Origin: CAXYVC01 sp964292295
GTDB taxonomy: Bacteria > Acidobacteriota > Holophagae > Holophagales > Holophagaceae
Direction: 5' to 3'
DNA length: 42,496 nucleotides
Assembly: GCA_964292295.1 (NCBI GenBank)
Contig: CAXYVC010000014.1
Span: forward strand, 1 to 42,496
Part shown: one piece after another, positions 1 through 8,684 of the stretch
Layout of the letters: every line of letters starts with the position of its first letter
Numbering within the stretch: position 1 is the first letter of the stretch
Program-made: the position numbers and the translations under genes
The notes under the pieces: model-generated
Told to the model about the DNA's origin: nothing
The model's input: only the letters and a program-made list of their open reading frames with translations
Database searches by the model: none

Positions 1-226
1 GGGCACCACGGCGGTGAATGCGCCCTTCCGCCACGGCGGCTGGTGGTTCTTCCAGAGCAACTACCGCCCGGAGGACCCGGACCTGAGCGGCATCACCGCC
101 GTGCGGGACCCGGGCCTCCCGCTGGTCTTCCTGGGGCTGGCCATGCTCCTGGCCGGGCTGCCCTGGATGCTCCTCCTGAAGCCCTGGCTCAAGCGGCGCG
201 CCCAGCGCCTTCCGGAGGCCCCATGA
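1..226 (+). CDS. resB: Cytochrome c biogenesis protein ResB, C-terminal end (partial)
   Basis: Only the last ~75 codons are present; the reading frame is open from the window edge. ResB (Ccs1) is the membrane partner of CcsA in System II cytochrome c maturation, which delivers haem to apocytochromes outside the cytoplasmic membrane. The visible part reads GWWFFQSNYRPEDPD, then VRDPGLPLVFLG, then one hydrophobic segment and a basic tail. This is the conserved end of ResB: the 'ffQs.y' strand, a DPG turn and the last membrane helix. The stop overlaps the ATG of the next gene (ATGA at 223-226), so the two are translationally coupled, as usual for resB-resC. The 5' part lies outside the window. 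Confidence 0.85.
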   Translation, partial: GTTAVNAPFRHGGWWFFQSNYRPEDPDLSGITAVRDPGLPLVFLGLAMLLAGLPWMLLLKPWLKRRAQRLPEAP

Positions 227-1110
227 GCGGCATCCTCGCGGCCTTCGCCAAGGCGAGCCCCGGCCTTCGCCTGGCCTGCGGCCTCTACCTGCTGGCCCTC
301 CTCGCCTCGGCGGCCTCCCTGGCCCTGCCCGCGCGGCGCAACCCGAAGGACCGCCTGGGGCTGGCCGCCTTCCTGCTCTTCGCCGGCGCCTGGCTGGCCA
401 ACGTCCTGGTGATCGTGGCCCGGGGGCTGGAGGCGGGGCGCCTGCCCTTCCGGACCGCCTTCGAGAGCCTGCTGGCCTTCGCGGCGCTGCTGGGGCTGCT
501 GGGCCTCGCCTCCGGGCGCCTGCGCCGGATGCGCCTCCTGGGCGGGGTCGTCCTCATGCTCATCCTCGGGGCCCTGGGTGCGGCGCTGGGACGGGCGGAC
601 GTGGACGTGGCGGAGCTTCCCCCGGCGCTGCGCAGCGCCTGGTTCCTGCCCCACGTCACGGCCTACTTCGCCGGCTACGCCTGCGTGACCGTGGCGGCGC
701 TCTTCTCGGCCCTGGCGCTCCTGCGCCCCAGCCTGCAGGCCGTGGCGGAGGGCTCCTTCTGGCACCGGGCCTTTGGAAGCACGGCGCTGGACCTGCCCGC
801 CCTCGCCCGAAGCTGGACCCGCGGCGGCTTCCTGCTGCTCAGCGCGGGCCTCTTCACGGGCGCCCTCTGGGCCGTCTTCGCCTGGAGCGACTACTGGTCC
901 TGGGATCCCAAGGAGGGCTGGGGGCTGGCCACCTGGCTGGTCTACGCCGCCGTGCTGCACCTGCACCACGCGCGGGAGCGGAGCACCCGCCTCGCCCTGG
1001 CCGCGGGGCTCCTGGGCTGGGGGCTGGTGGCCTTCACCTTCTTCGGCATGCAGCTGCTGCCCACGCGCGCCCAGAGCCTGCACGTCTACGAGGCGCCGCC
1101 GGGGCGGTGA
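223..1110 (+). CDS. ccsA: Cytochrome c biogenesis protein CcsA/ResC
   Basis: 295 aa membrane protein of the CcsA/CcmF/ResC haem-handling family, which with ResB forms the System II cytochrome c synthase. It has about eight hydrophobic segments. Near residues 216-231 it carries the signature tryptophan-rich loop (WAVFAWSDYWSWDPKEGWG), which in this family contacts haem; conserved histidines follow (LHLHH, near residue 245) and one precedes (LPHVTAYF). The ATG at 223 is chosen because it overlaps the resB stop by four bases; the open frame continues upstream inside resB but has no better start. The length is typical for ResC. Function is inferred from the family motifs and the resB neighbour. 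Confidence 0.93.
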   Translation: MSGILAAFAKASPGLRLACGLYLLALLASAASLALPARRNPKDRLGLAAFLLFAGAWLANVLVIVARGLEAGRLPFRTAFESLLAFAALLGLLGLASGRLRRMRLLGGVVLMLILGALGAALGRADVDVAELPPALRSAWFLPHVTAYFAGYACVTVAALFSALALLRPSLQAVAEGSFWHRAFGSTALDLPALARSWTRGGFLLLSAGLFTGALWAVFAWSDYWSWDPKEGWGLATWLVYAAVLHLHHARERSTRLALAAGLLGWGLVAFTFFGMQLLPTRAQSLHVYEAPPGR

Positions 1111-1133
1111 AGGGGGCGGGGTAGACTCGGGGC

Positions 1134-1880
1134 ATGACGCGCCTCCCGCCTCCCGCCTTCCCGGAAGTCCCTCGCCCGCTGCTGATCCTGGACATCGACG
1201 GCGTGCTGATCGACGCGGAGCGCAGCTTCATGGAGGCCGTGGCGCGGGCCCTGGCGGAGCTGGCGCCGGGCCTCGCCTGGAGCGACGCCGCCTTCCGCCA
1301 GTTCAAGCGCATCGGGGGCTTCAACAACGACTTCCGCCTGACCGCGGGGGCGCTGGCGCTGCACGAGGCCGGGCGGATGGACCGCCTGTGGGAGGCAGAG
1401 GGCGTGGGCTTCCCCGACCTGGAAGCCCGCATCCAGGAACGGGAGCCCCGCTGCCGAGGCGTGGTGCAGGCCCATTATGCGGAGACGCGGCGCCTGGAGC
1501 GCCCCCTGGCCAGCCGGCCGGAGCTGGAGGCCACGGGGATGGACCTGGCCATCTGCACGGGGCGGCCGCCGGAGGAGCTGGCCCTGGCCTTCGAGGTGCT
1601 CGGCTTCGAGCTGCCCGCCGTCTGCGACTCAGAGCCCCGCTTCCGCAAGCCGCGGCCCGACGGGCTCCTGGCCCTGGCGGGGCGCTTCGGCGCCCGGCGC
1701 GTCCTCTTCGCGGGGGACACGCGGGACGACGCCGCGGCCCTGCGCGCGGCCCGGGAGCAGCGCCCGGAGCTGGCCTGGACCTTTGCCGCCATCGGCCCCG
1801 ACCGGGAGCGCATCGCCCAGGCGGGCGACCTGCGGGCCTCCACGCTGCGGGAGCTGCTGGCGGGGCTCCGGGAGGGCTGA
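1134..1880 (+). CDS. HAD-superfamily hydrolase (phosphatase-like)
   Basis: 248 aa. All four HAD motifs are readable: motif I DIDGVLID at residues ~19-26 (nucleophile and acid Asp), motif II in ICTGRP (~residue 140), motif III Lys in FRKPRPDG (~170), and motif IV GDTRDD (~194). The FNNDF segment after the cap-domain start resembles the archaeal/cyanobacterial HAD-IA group seen near histidine-biosynthesis phosphatases, but the substrate cannot be told. It follows ccsA after 23 bases on the same strand and is probably co-transcribed. The start is the first ATG with a modest G-rich stretch upstream. A perfect 11-bp inverted repeat lies just after the stop. Phosphatase activity is likely; specificity is unknown. 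Confidence 0.85.
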   Translation: MTRLPPPAFPEVPRPLLILDIDGVLIDAERSFMEAVARALAELAPGLAWSDAAFRQFKRIGGFNNDFRLTAGALALHEAGRMDRLWEAEGVGFPDLEARIQEREPRCRGVVQAHYAETRRLERPLASRPELEATGMDLAICTGRPPEELALAFEVLGFELPAVCDSEPRFRKPRPDGLLALAGRFGARRVLFAGDTRDDAAALRAAREQRPELAWTFAAIGPDRERIAQAGDLRASTLRELLAGLREG

Positions 1881-1893
1881 TCCCGGTACGCAG

Positions 1894-1922
1894 CGCGGCG
1901 GGAGCCATAGACTCCCGCCGCG
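1894..1922. terminator. Bidirectional terminator-like hairpin between HAD gene and dcp
   Basis: Perfect 11-bp stem CGCGGCGGGAG / CTCCCGCCGCG with a 7-base loop, sited between two convergent genes (HAD stop at 1880, peptidase stop at 1939). There is no clear T-tract on either side, as is common in very GC-rich genomes. Read as a shared terminator by position and symmetry. Confidence 0.6.
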
Positions 1923-1938
1923 AAAGGCGCGCCTGGGC

Positions 1939-4023
1939 TTACTTCAGGCCGCGCTGGACGAGCAGGGGCTCGACCTTGGGGTCACGGCCGCGGAAGGCGC
2001 GGTAGAGCAGAGCGGGATCGAGGATCTGGCCCCGGGACAGCACCTCCTTGCGGAAGGCCTTGGCGGTGGCGGGGTGGAAGAGGTCGCCCTTCTCCTTGAA
2101 GGCCTGGAAGGCGTCGCTGTCGAGCACCTCGCTCCAGATGTAGGCGTAGTAGCCGGCGCTGTAGCCGCCGCCCCAGATGTGGTTGAAGTAGGGCGTGCGG
2201 TAGCGGCTGGGGATCTCGGGCAGGAGGCCCAGCTTCTCGAAGGTCTCCTTCTCGAAGGCCATGGCGTCCTGCTCCTTGGCCTCGGTCTGGCTGTGCCAGG
2301 CCATGTCCAGCAGGGCGGCGGCCAGGTATTCCACGGTCTTGTAGCCCTGGCCGTAGGTCCCGGCGGCCTGGATCTTCTTCACCAGGGTCTCGGGGATCAC
2401 CTCGCCCGTCTTGTAGTGCTTGGCGTAGAGCTTCAGCACCTCGGGCTCCATGGTCCAGTGCTCCATGATCTGGCTGGGCAGCTCCACGAAGTCCCGCGGC
2501 GTGCTGGCCAGGCTCTTGTAGTGGCCGCTGTAGAAGAAGCCGTGCAGGGCGTGGCCGAACTCGTGGAAGAGGGTCTCCACCTCGTCCGGCGTGAGCAGGG
2601 CGGGCGCATCCCCCGTGGGCCGGGTGAAGTTGCACACGTTGGTCACGATGGGCTTCACGCTGCCGTAGCCCGAGCGCAGGCGGCCGCACCAGGCGCCGCC
2701 GCGCTTGCCGGCGCGCGGGTGGTAGTCCACGTAGAAGAGGCCCAGGGAGCGGCCGTCCTTCTCCTTCACCTCGAAGACCTTCACCTCCGGGTGGTAGGTG
2801 GGCACGTTCTTGAGCTCGGTGAAGGTGATGCCGTACAGGCGGTGGGCCACCTCGAAGGCCCCCTTGCGCACCTGGTCCAGGGGGAAGTAGGGCTTCAGGG
2901 CCTCCTCGTCCAGGCTGAAGCGGGCCTTGCGCACCTTCTCCTCGTAGAAGCGCCAGTCCCAGGCCTGGAGCTTCTCGCCGGGCAGCTCCTTCTCCAGCAG
3001 GGCCTGGAGCTCGGCGCGGTCCTTCCTGGCCACCTCGAGGGCCGGCTTCCACAGCTGGTCCAGCAGGCCGTAGACGCCCTTGGCGCTCTTGGCCATGTTC
3101 TCCTCGAGGATGAAGTCGGCCCAGGAGCCGTAGCCGAGCAGCTTGGCCTTCTCCACGCGCAGGGCGGCGATGCGGCTGGCGATGGCGCGGGTGTCCTGCG
3201 CGCCGCCGTTGCAGCGCTCCAGGTAGCCGGTATAGAGCTGGCGGCGCAGCTCGCGGTTCTCGGCGTACTGCAGGAAGGGCCAGAGGCTCGGGCCGTCCAG
3301 GGTGAAGACCCAGGCGCCCGCCTTGCCGGCCTTGGCAGCGGCCTGGGCGGCGGCGGCCTTCAGGCCCTCGGGCAGGCCCGCCAGGTCCTCGGGCTTCGTG
3401 ACCACGAGCTGGAAGTCCTTGGTGGCCTTGAGCAGCAGGTCCCCGAACTGCACGCCCAGCCGGCTCAGCTCGGCGTTCACGGCGCGCATGCGGGTCTTGC
3501 CGGCCTCGTCCAGGGCGGCGCCGGAGCGCACGAAGCCCTTGTAGGTCTTCTCCAGCAGGCGGGCCTGCTCGGGGTTCAGCTTGGCGGTCGCACGGCCCTC
3601 CCACACGGCCTTCACGCGCGTCCACAGCGCCTCGTTCAGGCTGATGTCGTCGTCGTGGGCACTGAGCAGCGGGCTCACCTCGCGGTTGACCGCCTGGAGG
3701 GCCGGGTTCGTCTCGGCGCTGGACAGGCTGTAGAACACGCCTTCAATGCGCTCCAGGTCCCTGCCCGCCTTCTCGAGGGCCTCGATGGTGTTGGCGAAGG
3801 TGGGCTTGGCCTTGGAACCCGTGATGGCCGCGATCTCCTTCTTGTTGCGGGCGATGGCTTCGCGGAAGGCCGGGGCGTAGTCGGCCTCCTTGATCGCCTG
3901 GAAGGGCGGCACGCCGTAGGGCGTCTTCCAGGGGGCGAGCAGCGGGTTGGTTTCAAGCGCCGGGGCGCCCGCGAGCACGGGCACCGCCAGCAGGGCGGCG
4001 GAAAGGGAAGGGGTCATGGGCAT
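1939..4023 (-). CDS. dcp: M3-family zinc metallopeptidase (peptidyl-dipeptidase Dcp-like), probably exported
   Basis: 694 aa from the chosen start. It carries the thermolysin-type zinc motif HEFGH at residues 487-491, and the third ligand in DFVELPSQ (Glu ~514), arranged as in clan MA family M3 (Dcp, oligopeptidase A, thimet oligopeptidase). The IWGGGYSAGYYAYIWSEV segment near the C-terminus, which shapes the M3 substrate site, is present. The ATG at 4023 is preferred over the longer open frame because GAGGA lies at a good distance upstream and the N-terminus then reads as a signal peptide (MPMTPSLSAALLAVPVLAGAPA). Export suggests periplasmic peptide turnover. It lies 68 bases downstream of rsmH on the same strand. 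The split between dipeptidyl and oligopeptidase activity is inferred. Confidence 0.92.
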   Translation of the reverse strand: MPMTPSLSAALLAVPVLAGAPALETNPLLAPWKTPYGVPPFQAIKEADYAPAFREAIARNKKEIAAITGSKAKPTFANTIEALEKAGRDLERIEGVFYSLSSAETNPALQAVNREVSPLLSAHDDDISLNEALWTRVKAVWEGRATAKLNPEQARLLEKTYKGFVRSGAALDEAGKTRMRAVNAELSRLGVQFGDLLLKATKDFQLVVTKPEDLAGLPEGLKAAAAQAAAKAGKAGAWVFTLDGPSLWPFLQYAENRELRRQLYTGYLERCNGGAQDTRAIASRIAALRVEKAKLLGYGSWADFILEENMAKSAKGVYGLLDQLWKPALEVARKDRAELQALLEKELPGEKLQAWDWRFYEEKVRKARFSLDEEALKPYFPLDQVRKGAFEVAHRLYGITFTELKNVPTYHPEVKVFEVKEKDGRSLGLFYVDYHPRAGKRGGAWCGRLRSGYGSVKPIVTNVCNFTRPTGDAPALLTPDEVETLFHEFGHALHGFFYSGHYKSLASTPRDFVELPSQIMEHWTMEPEVLKLYAKHYKTGEVIPETLVKKIQAAGTYGQGYKTVEYLAAALLDMAWHSQTEAKEQDAMAFEKETFEKLGLLPEIPSRYRTPYFNHIWGGGYSAGYYAYIWSEVLDSDAFQAFKEKGDLFHPATAKAFRKEVLSRGQILDPALLYRAFRGRDPKVEPLLVQRGLK

Positions 4024-4091
4024 GGCGTCCTCGCGGAGGGCCTCATTGGGCATGTGCCCCAGTTTACGAGGCACCCGCGGGGGACGGAAGC

Positions 4092-5126
4092 TCAGGTCCG
4101 CAGGGCCCAGCGCAGCTTGGCGGGCCTGGCGCGGGGATTGGCGCGGCACTCTTCGGGGCCGGGGCGCTCGGGGCTTTCGGAGACGGCGGCGTAGAGGCCC
4201 AGGCGCAGGCCCTCCTGGAAGGCCTTCTTCACGCGGCGGTCCTCGCCCGAATGGAAGCTCAGGATGGCCACGCGGCCGCCGGGGGCCAGGGCCCGGGGCA
4301 GGGTTTCCAGGAACTGCTCGAGCACCTGGAACTCGTCGTTCACGGCGATGCGCAGGGCCTGCAGGCAGCGCTGGAGGGTGCGCCGCGCCTCCGGATCCCG
4401 GCGGGGGATGCCGTTCGCGGCGAGGACCGCCAGCACGGTCTCGGCGAAGGCGCGGGTGCGGGTGGGGGCCTCCGCCCGCAGGGCGCGGGCCAGGGGGAGG
4501 GCGCGGGGCTCGTCGGCGTTGGCACGCAGCAGCTCCGCGAGGGGGACTTCCTCCAGGGAGGCCAGCAGGGCGGAGGCGGGATGGCCCCGCTTCGGGTTCA
4601 GGCGCAGGTCCAGGGGGCCGTCGGCCTTGAAGGTGAAGCCGCGCGCGGGGTTGTCGATCTGCATGGAACTGAGGCCCAGGTCCGCGAGGATGCCGTCGAA
4701 GGGGCCCGTCTCCGCCAGGAGCCCGGGGAGCCCCGCGAAGTTCATGCGGCGGGCGGTGAAGCGCTCAGGTCCGAAGCCCGCCTCCCGAAGGCGGGCCTCG
4801 GTGCGGGGCAGTTCCAGGGGGTCCACGTCCAGGCCCACCAGGTGGCCCTCCGGCCCCAGGCGCTTCAGCAGCTCCACGCTGTGCCCGCCGTAGCCTAAGG
4901 TCGCGTCCAGGAAGCGCTGGCCCGGGCGCGGGTCCAGCCGCTCCAGGATCTCCGCCACCAGGATCGGCCGGTGGGTGCCCGCGGGCGTGTGCCCCCGGGC
5001 GAGCACCTTGGCCTGCTCCTCCTGGAAACGCCCTGGGTCCAGCTCCTTGTACTTCTCCTGGAAGCGCCTCGGGTGCGTGCCCTTGTACCGGGTGCGGCGA
5101 CGGTGGGGCGGGTTCGGGTCGGTCAT
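4092..5126 (-). CDS. rsmH: 16S rRNA (cytosine1402-N4)-methyltransferase RsmH (MraW)
   Basis: 344 aa. RsmH methylates N4 of C1402 in the ribosomal P site, using SAM. Motifs: the HRPIL entry (~residue 52), SAM-binding DATLGYGGHS (74-83), GILADLGLSS with the following DNPARGFTF, and FHSGEDRRVK near the C-terminus. The start at 5126 has AAAGG upstream. The protein is some 40 residues longer at the N-terminus than the usual ~310 aa enzyme. This extension is basic and holds two similar units, HPRRFQEKYKEL and DPGRFQEEQAKV. rsmH is usually in the dcw cell-division cluster; here ftsL/ftsI/mur genes are absent and a peptidase follows instead, so it has been separated from that cluster. Confidence 0.95.
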   Translation of the reverse strand: MTDPNPPHRRRTRYKGTHPRRFQEKYKELDPGRFQEEQAKVLARGHTPAGTHRPILVAEILERLDPRPGQRFLDATLGYGGHSVELLKRLGPEGHLVGLDVDPLELPRTEARLREAGFGPERFTARRMNFAGLPGLLAETGPFDGILADLGLSSMQIDNPARGFTFKADGPLDLRLNPKRGHPASALLASLEEVPLAELLRANADEPRALPLARALRAEAPTRTRAFAETVLAVLAANGIPRRDPEARRTLQRCLQALRIAVNDEFQVLEQFLETLPRALAPGGRVAILSFHSGEDRRVKKAFQEGLRLGLYAAVSESPERPGPEECRANPRARPAKLRWALRT

Positions 5127-5220
5127 GGCCTGCCTTTCACCGCTCAAGTGTGGCAGCGCAAGCCGGATCAGGCGGGGCCTGGGCTTCCCCGCCCATACTC
5201 CTGGGGTGCGGAGATGACCG

Positions 5221-6102
5221 ATGACGGAATGGGACCTGAACACCCAGCGCATGCTCGATTTCATCGAGCTCCACCTGGCGGAGCCCCTCACGCTCGCCCA
5301 GGTGGCCCGGCGCCTCGGCTACTCTCCCTGGTACTGCACCCGCCGCTTCCGGCAGGTCCTGGGCCGCTCCTTCCGAAGCCACCTCGCCGCGCGCAGGCTG
5401 AGCGCCGCGGCGCTGGAACTCCGGGACGGCGACGCCGGGATCCTGGAGCTGGCCCAGCGCTGGGGCTTCGCGTCCCAGGAGGCCTTCAGCCGGGCCTTCA
5501 AGCGGGCCTTCGGGGTGAGTCCCGGAGCCTACCGCCGCTGCCCGGTGCCGCTGCCCCTGGCGCCCGTCCGCCGGGTCTATCTGCCGCCCTTCAAGGAGAC
5601 GCCCATGCGCTTCGACGCACGCAAGAACATCACGGTTTCCATCCAGTCCCTTCCGGCCCACGGCTTCCTGGGGCTGAAGGAACCCCACGCGGTGAACTAC
5701 TTCGATTTCTGGGGGCGCCAGGCGGCCCGGGGCGTGGACTGCCACGCCGTGATCGGGCTGCTGGACAGCCTGCCCAGCCGCAACGGCCAGATCGGCGGCT
5801 GGTACCAGGAGGGAGACCAGCGCGGCTACCTCTACGGCATCGAGGTGCCGGAGGACTACGCCGGTCCCGTGCCCGAGGGGATGAGCCTGGTGCCCATCCC
5901 CGCCGGGGAGTACGCGGTCTTCCACCACCCGGCCTATGCCTTCGAGACGGAGGACCCGGCCGTGTTCAAGGCCCTCCAGGAGGCCATGGCCGCCTGGGAC
6001 CCCGCGGCGAACGGGCTGAAGGCCGATCCGACCCGGCCCACCTACCAGCGCCACGGCTCCGACACCTTCGGCCAGGCCTTCTGCCTGCCCGTGAGGCGCT
6101 GA
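5221..6102 (+). CDS. AraC-family regulator with GyrI-like effector-binding domain
   Basis: 293 aa. Residues ~5-105 form an AraC/XylS DNA-binding domain with two helix-turn-helix units (LTLAQVARRLGYSPWYCTRRF, then LAQRWGFASQEAFSRAFKRAFGVSPGAYRR). Residues ~126-293 are a GyrI-like/bacterial transcription-activator effector domain that would bind a small hydrophobic or cationic ligand, as in Rob, SoxS-like and BmrR-type proteins. GGAG sits six bases before the ATG at 5221; an out-of-frame ATG lies just upstream. The esterase gene follows 77 bases downstream on the same strand and may be its target, but no operator is obvious. Ligand unknown. Confidence 0.9.
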   Translation: MTEWDLNTQRMLDFIELHLAEPLTLAQVARRLGYSPWYCTRRFRQVLGRSFRSHLAARRLSAAALELRDGDAGILELAQRWGFASQEAFSRAFKRAFGVSPGAYRRCPVPLPLAPVRRVYLPPFKETPMRFDARKNITVSIQSLPAHGFLGLKEPHAVNYFDFWGRQAARGVDCHAVIGLLDSLPSRNGQIGGWYQEGDQRGYLYGIEVPEDYAGPVPEGMSLVPIPAGEYAVFHHPAYAFETEDPAVFKALQEAMAAWDPAANGLKADPTRPTYQRHGSDTFGQAFCLPVRR

Positions 6103-6179
6103 GCGAGGCGCGCGGAGCTTGAAGAACCCAGGGGGCCGCCCCAAGGTGGAGGGACCGACCCTGTTCCTGGAGGCGCCCC

Positions 6180-6959
6180 TTGATCTTCCGAGGCCACCAC
6201 TTCTCGACCACGCTGGCGAAGGAGACCCCGCTCACCCTGGTCCTCCCTGATGGGTCCAGCCCGGAGGGGCGCCGCAGGACCATGTACCTGCTCCACGGCC
6301 TCTGCGGGCGCAGCGGCGACTGGCTGGACTACACGCCGCTGCCGCTCCTGGCCGAGCGGCACGACGTCGCCTTCGTCATGCCGGATGCGGCGCGCAGCTT
6401 CTACGCCGACATGGCCTGCGGCTTCCCCTACTTCACCTACGTCACGGAGGAGCTGCCGGACTTCTGTGCCCGGACCTTCCGCCTCCCCACGGCGCGGGAG
6501 GACACCGGCGTCATCGGCGTCTCCATGGGCGGCTACGGCGCGCTCAAGTGCGCACTGGCTAGGCCCGAGCGCTACGCCTTCTGCGCCGCCTTCGCGTCCC
6601 CCTGCCTCTTCCTCCGCGACTTCCTGGAGCATCCCCACACGCCGGAGGAGGAGGCCGCCTTCAAGGCCCAGAACGGCCCCCAGCTCTGGACGGACCTCCG
6701 CGCCGCCTTCGGGGATCCCTTCGTCTGGACGCCTTCGGACGGGATCCTGGAACTCGCCGGCCGCGCGGCGACGGCTCCGCAGCGCCCGCGGATCTACGCC
6801 GCCTGCGGGGAGGGCGACTTCACGCGGGAGGAGCACCTGCGCTTCGCGCAGGCGATGCGGGAGCTCGATCTGGACTTCTCCTTTGAAGAATGGCCCGGGA
6901 AGCACGACTGGTCCTTCTTCGGCGAAGCCCTCGACCGGGCGCTCGCACGGAGCCGGTGA
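6180..6959 (+). CDS. Alpha/beta hydrolase of the esterase D / tributyrin esterase family (active site intact)
   Basis: 259 aa. Shows the oxyanion-loop LLHGLCGRSGDW (~37-48), the nucleophile elbow GVSMGGYGALK with Ser115, an Asp in the ACGEGDF strand (~213), and the catalytic His in WPGKHDWSFF (His242). This is the EstA/S-formylglutathione-hydrolase fold; short-chain carboxylester hydrolysis is likely. The start is TTG at 6180, supported by GGAGG at 6169-6173 with ideal spacing; the first in-frame ATG would remove the first strand. No signal peptide, so it is cytoplasmic. It is a useful comparison for the second member of this fold at 35.1-36.0 kb, which lacks the Ser and His. Confidence 0.9.
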   Translation: MIFRGHHFSTTLAKETPLTLVLPDGSSPEGRRRTMYLLHGLCGRSGDWLDYTPLPLLAERHDVAFVMPDAARSFYADMACGFPYFTYVTEELPDFCARTFRLPTAREDTGVIGVSMGGYGALKCALARPERYAFCAAFASPCLFLRDFLEHPHTPEEEAAFKAQNGPQLWTDLRAAFGDPFVWTPSDGILELAGRAATAPQRPRIYAACGEGDFTREEHLRFAQAMRELDLDFSFEEWPGKHDWSFFGEALDRALARSR

Positions 6960-6981
6960 CCCTCCCTGGGCCGCGACGAGG

Positions 6982-7365
6982 CTATCCCGCAGCCGCCCCG
7001 GGCTCCTCCAGCCGGCGCGCCAGATCCTGGATCGCGGGCTGGAGGGCCGCCAGGTCATCGTCCCCCGCCACGCGGTTGGAGCGGATGACGCCGCAGCGCT
7101 GGCAGCGGTGCAGCAGGGCCAGCTCGCCGTCCCCGCGCACCCAGGCGCCGATGGGCTCCATGAGCCCGCGGCAGAGGCTGCGGCGGTCCCCCACCGCGAG
7201 GTCCACGTGCAGGCTGTGGAGGCAGTGGGGGCAGTGGTTGCGCTGGCGGGTGCCCGGGGCCTCGGCGGGCACGGTGTTCCCGCAGTGGGCGCACAGGAAG
7301 GCCTTGGTGGCGGCCCGGGGGCTGCTGGAGCGGGCGGGTCTCTTGCGGTCGGGGTGGGCAGACAT
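6982..7365 (-). CDS. RNHCP domain zinc-ribbon protein
   Basis: 127 aa. It contains the motif that names the family, RNHCPHCLHSLHVD, followed by LCRGLMEPIG. Three CxxC pairs (LCAHCGN, HCPHCLH, RCQRCGV) could bind zinc. The N-terminus is basic and low-complexity. The RNHCP family is uncharacterised. The gene starts three bases after the rsgA stop, and AGGGAGAAG lies just inside the end of rsgA, so the pair is almost certainly co-translated. A role linked to ribosome assembly or rRNA is inference from this neighbour only. Confidence 0.88.
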   Translation of the reverse strand: MSAHPDRKRPARSSSPRAATKAFLCAHCGNTVPAEAPGTRQRNHCPHCLHSLHVDLAVGDRRSLCRGLMEPIGAWVRGDGELALLHRCQRCGVIRSNRVAGDDDLAALQPAIQDLARRLEEPGAAAG

Positions 7366-7368
7366 GGG

Positions 7369-8481
7369 TTATCGCTTCTCCCTGGCGAGGCGCCGGGCCT
7401 GGGTGGTGATGGTCTTCCACCGCTGCTCCCGCGCGCGCCACAGGCGCTCGTCGGCGCGCGCCTCGGCGTAGACGACCTCCCGGCGCAGGCGCAGGAAGGC
7501 TTCGAAGCGGGCCGGATCCAGCAGGCCTTCCTCCAGGGCGGCGCGGACGGCGCAGCCCGGCTCCCGGTCGTGGCCGCAGTCCCGGTAGCGGCAGCGGGCG
7601 GCGAAGGCCTCCACGTCGGAGAAGGCGGCGCCCAGGTCGCTGGCTTCCGCCAGGAGGCCCACCTCCCGCAGGCCCGGCGTGTCGATCAGGCAGCCCCCGC
7701 CGGGCAGCAGGAAGAGTTCGCGCAGGGAGGTCGTGTGGCGTCCGCGCCCGTCCGAGGCCCGCACTTCTTGTGTGCGCCGCGCCTCGAAGCCCAGCAGGGC
7801 GTTGAGCAGGGTGCTCTTTCCCACGCCGGAGGAGCCCAGCAGCACCGCGGTGCTGCCCTCCACAAAGAGGGCGCGCAGCTCCTCCAGGCCGAGGCCCTTC
7901 GGGGCGGAGAGGGGAAGCACGGGGACTCCCGGGGCCGAGGCGGCCAGGCGGGCGATCCAGGGGGCTGGATCCCCCACCAGGTCGGCCTTGGTGAGCAGCA
8001 CCACGGGGGCCGCGCCGCTGCCCCAGGCCAGGGCGAGCAGGCGCTCCAGGCGCGCGGGGTTGAAGTCACGGTCCAGGCCCATCGCCAGACAGACGGTGTC
8101 CAGATGGGAGGCCAGGGCCTGGGCTCTCCCGCTGGGACCGGCCTCCTGGCGGGCCAGAAGGGTGCGGCGGGGCAGCAGGGCGCGTGCGACGCAGGAACCC
8201 CCCGTCGTCTGCACGGCCAGCCAGTCCCCGGCGCAGGGCTGGAGAAGCTCCTGCTGGAGCCAGGCCCGGAAGCGGCCGGAAGGGCTGGCCCAGGCTTCGC
8301 CGTCGGGCGTCTGCACCAGCAGCAGGCCGCGGGAGGCGGCGAGCACCCGGGCGGGAACGCAGCCGGACGGGAGGGACTCGGCCGCCAGGGTTTCGGTCCA
8401 GCCGAAGGGGCGGAGGGAGGGGAAGGAGGTGTCGGGGTACGGCCTCGGGGCCGTCCCGGAAGAGGACAGTTCGCGGTTCAT
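7369..8481 (-). CDS. rsgA: Ribosome small subunit-dependent GTPase A (RsgA/YjeQ)
   Basis: 370 aa. RsgA is a circularly permuted GTPase that checks late 30S subunit maturation. The permuted order is visible: G4 TKAD (164-167), then G1 GSSGVGKS (216-223), then G3 DTPG (267-270), with a switch-I RGRHTT between G1 and G3. The zinc site CRYRDCGHDREPGC (Cys297, Cys302, His304, Cys310) follows. An OB-fold domain precedes residue ~130. The ATG at 8481 is chosen for length; its Shine-Dalgarno (GGA) is weak, and an in-frame GTG at 8541 would add 20 residues. It leads the rsgA-RNHCP operon. Confidence 0.94.
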   Translation of the reverse strand: MNRELSSSGTAPRPYPDTSFPSLRPFGWTETLAAESLPSGCVPARVLAASRGLLLVQTPDGEAWASPSGRFRAWLQQELLQPCAGDWLAVQTTGGSCVARALLPRRTLLARQEAGPSGRAQALASHLDTVCLAMGLDRDFNPARLERLLALAWGSGAAPVVLLTKADLVGDPAPWIARLAASAPGVPVLPLSAPKGLGLEELRALFVEGSTAVLLGSSGVGKSTLLNALLGFEARRTQEVRASDGRGRHTTSLRELFLLPGGGCLIDTPGLREVGLLAEASDLGAAFSDVEAFAARCRYRDCGHDREPGCAVRAALEEGLLDPARFEAFLRLRREVVYAEARADERLWRAREQRWKTITTQARRLAREKR

Positions 8482-8684
8482 GGGTGGATTCCGGAATCGG
8501 GAAAAACGGGAAACAGCCCCCCTGCCAGGGGGCGCCGTCACAGGTGCGGTGCGAGCCGGACCGAGGCTAGGCCTCGGCCCTCGCGGCTTCTTCCGCCACC
8601 GAATCCAGGTTGAACAGCGAACGCGGGGATGACATCCACACTCCGAAGGGACAGGGTAGCAGCGATGGTCCTGACGGTGGATGC

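Noticed and set aside
1477..4194. A very long plus-strand open frame of about 900 codons opposite the M3 peptidase
   Set aside because: It is the antisense shadow of a GC-rich gene; the translation is Gly/Leu/Val-rich without domains, while the minus strand encodes a full peptidase.
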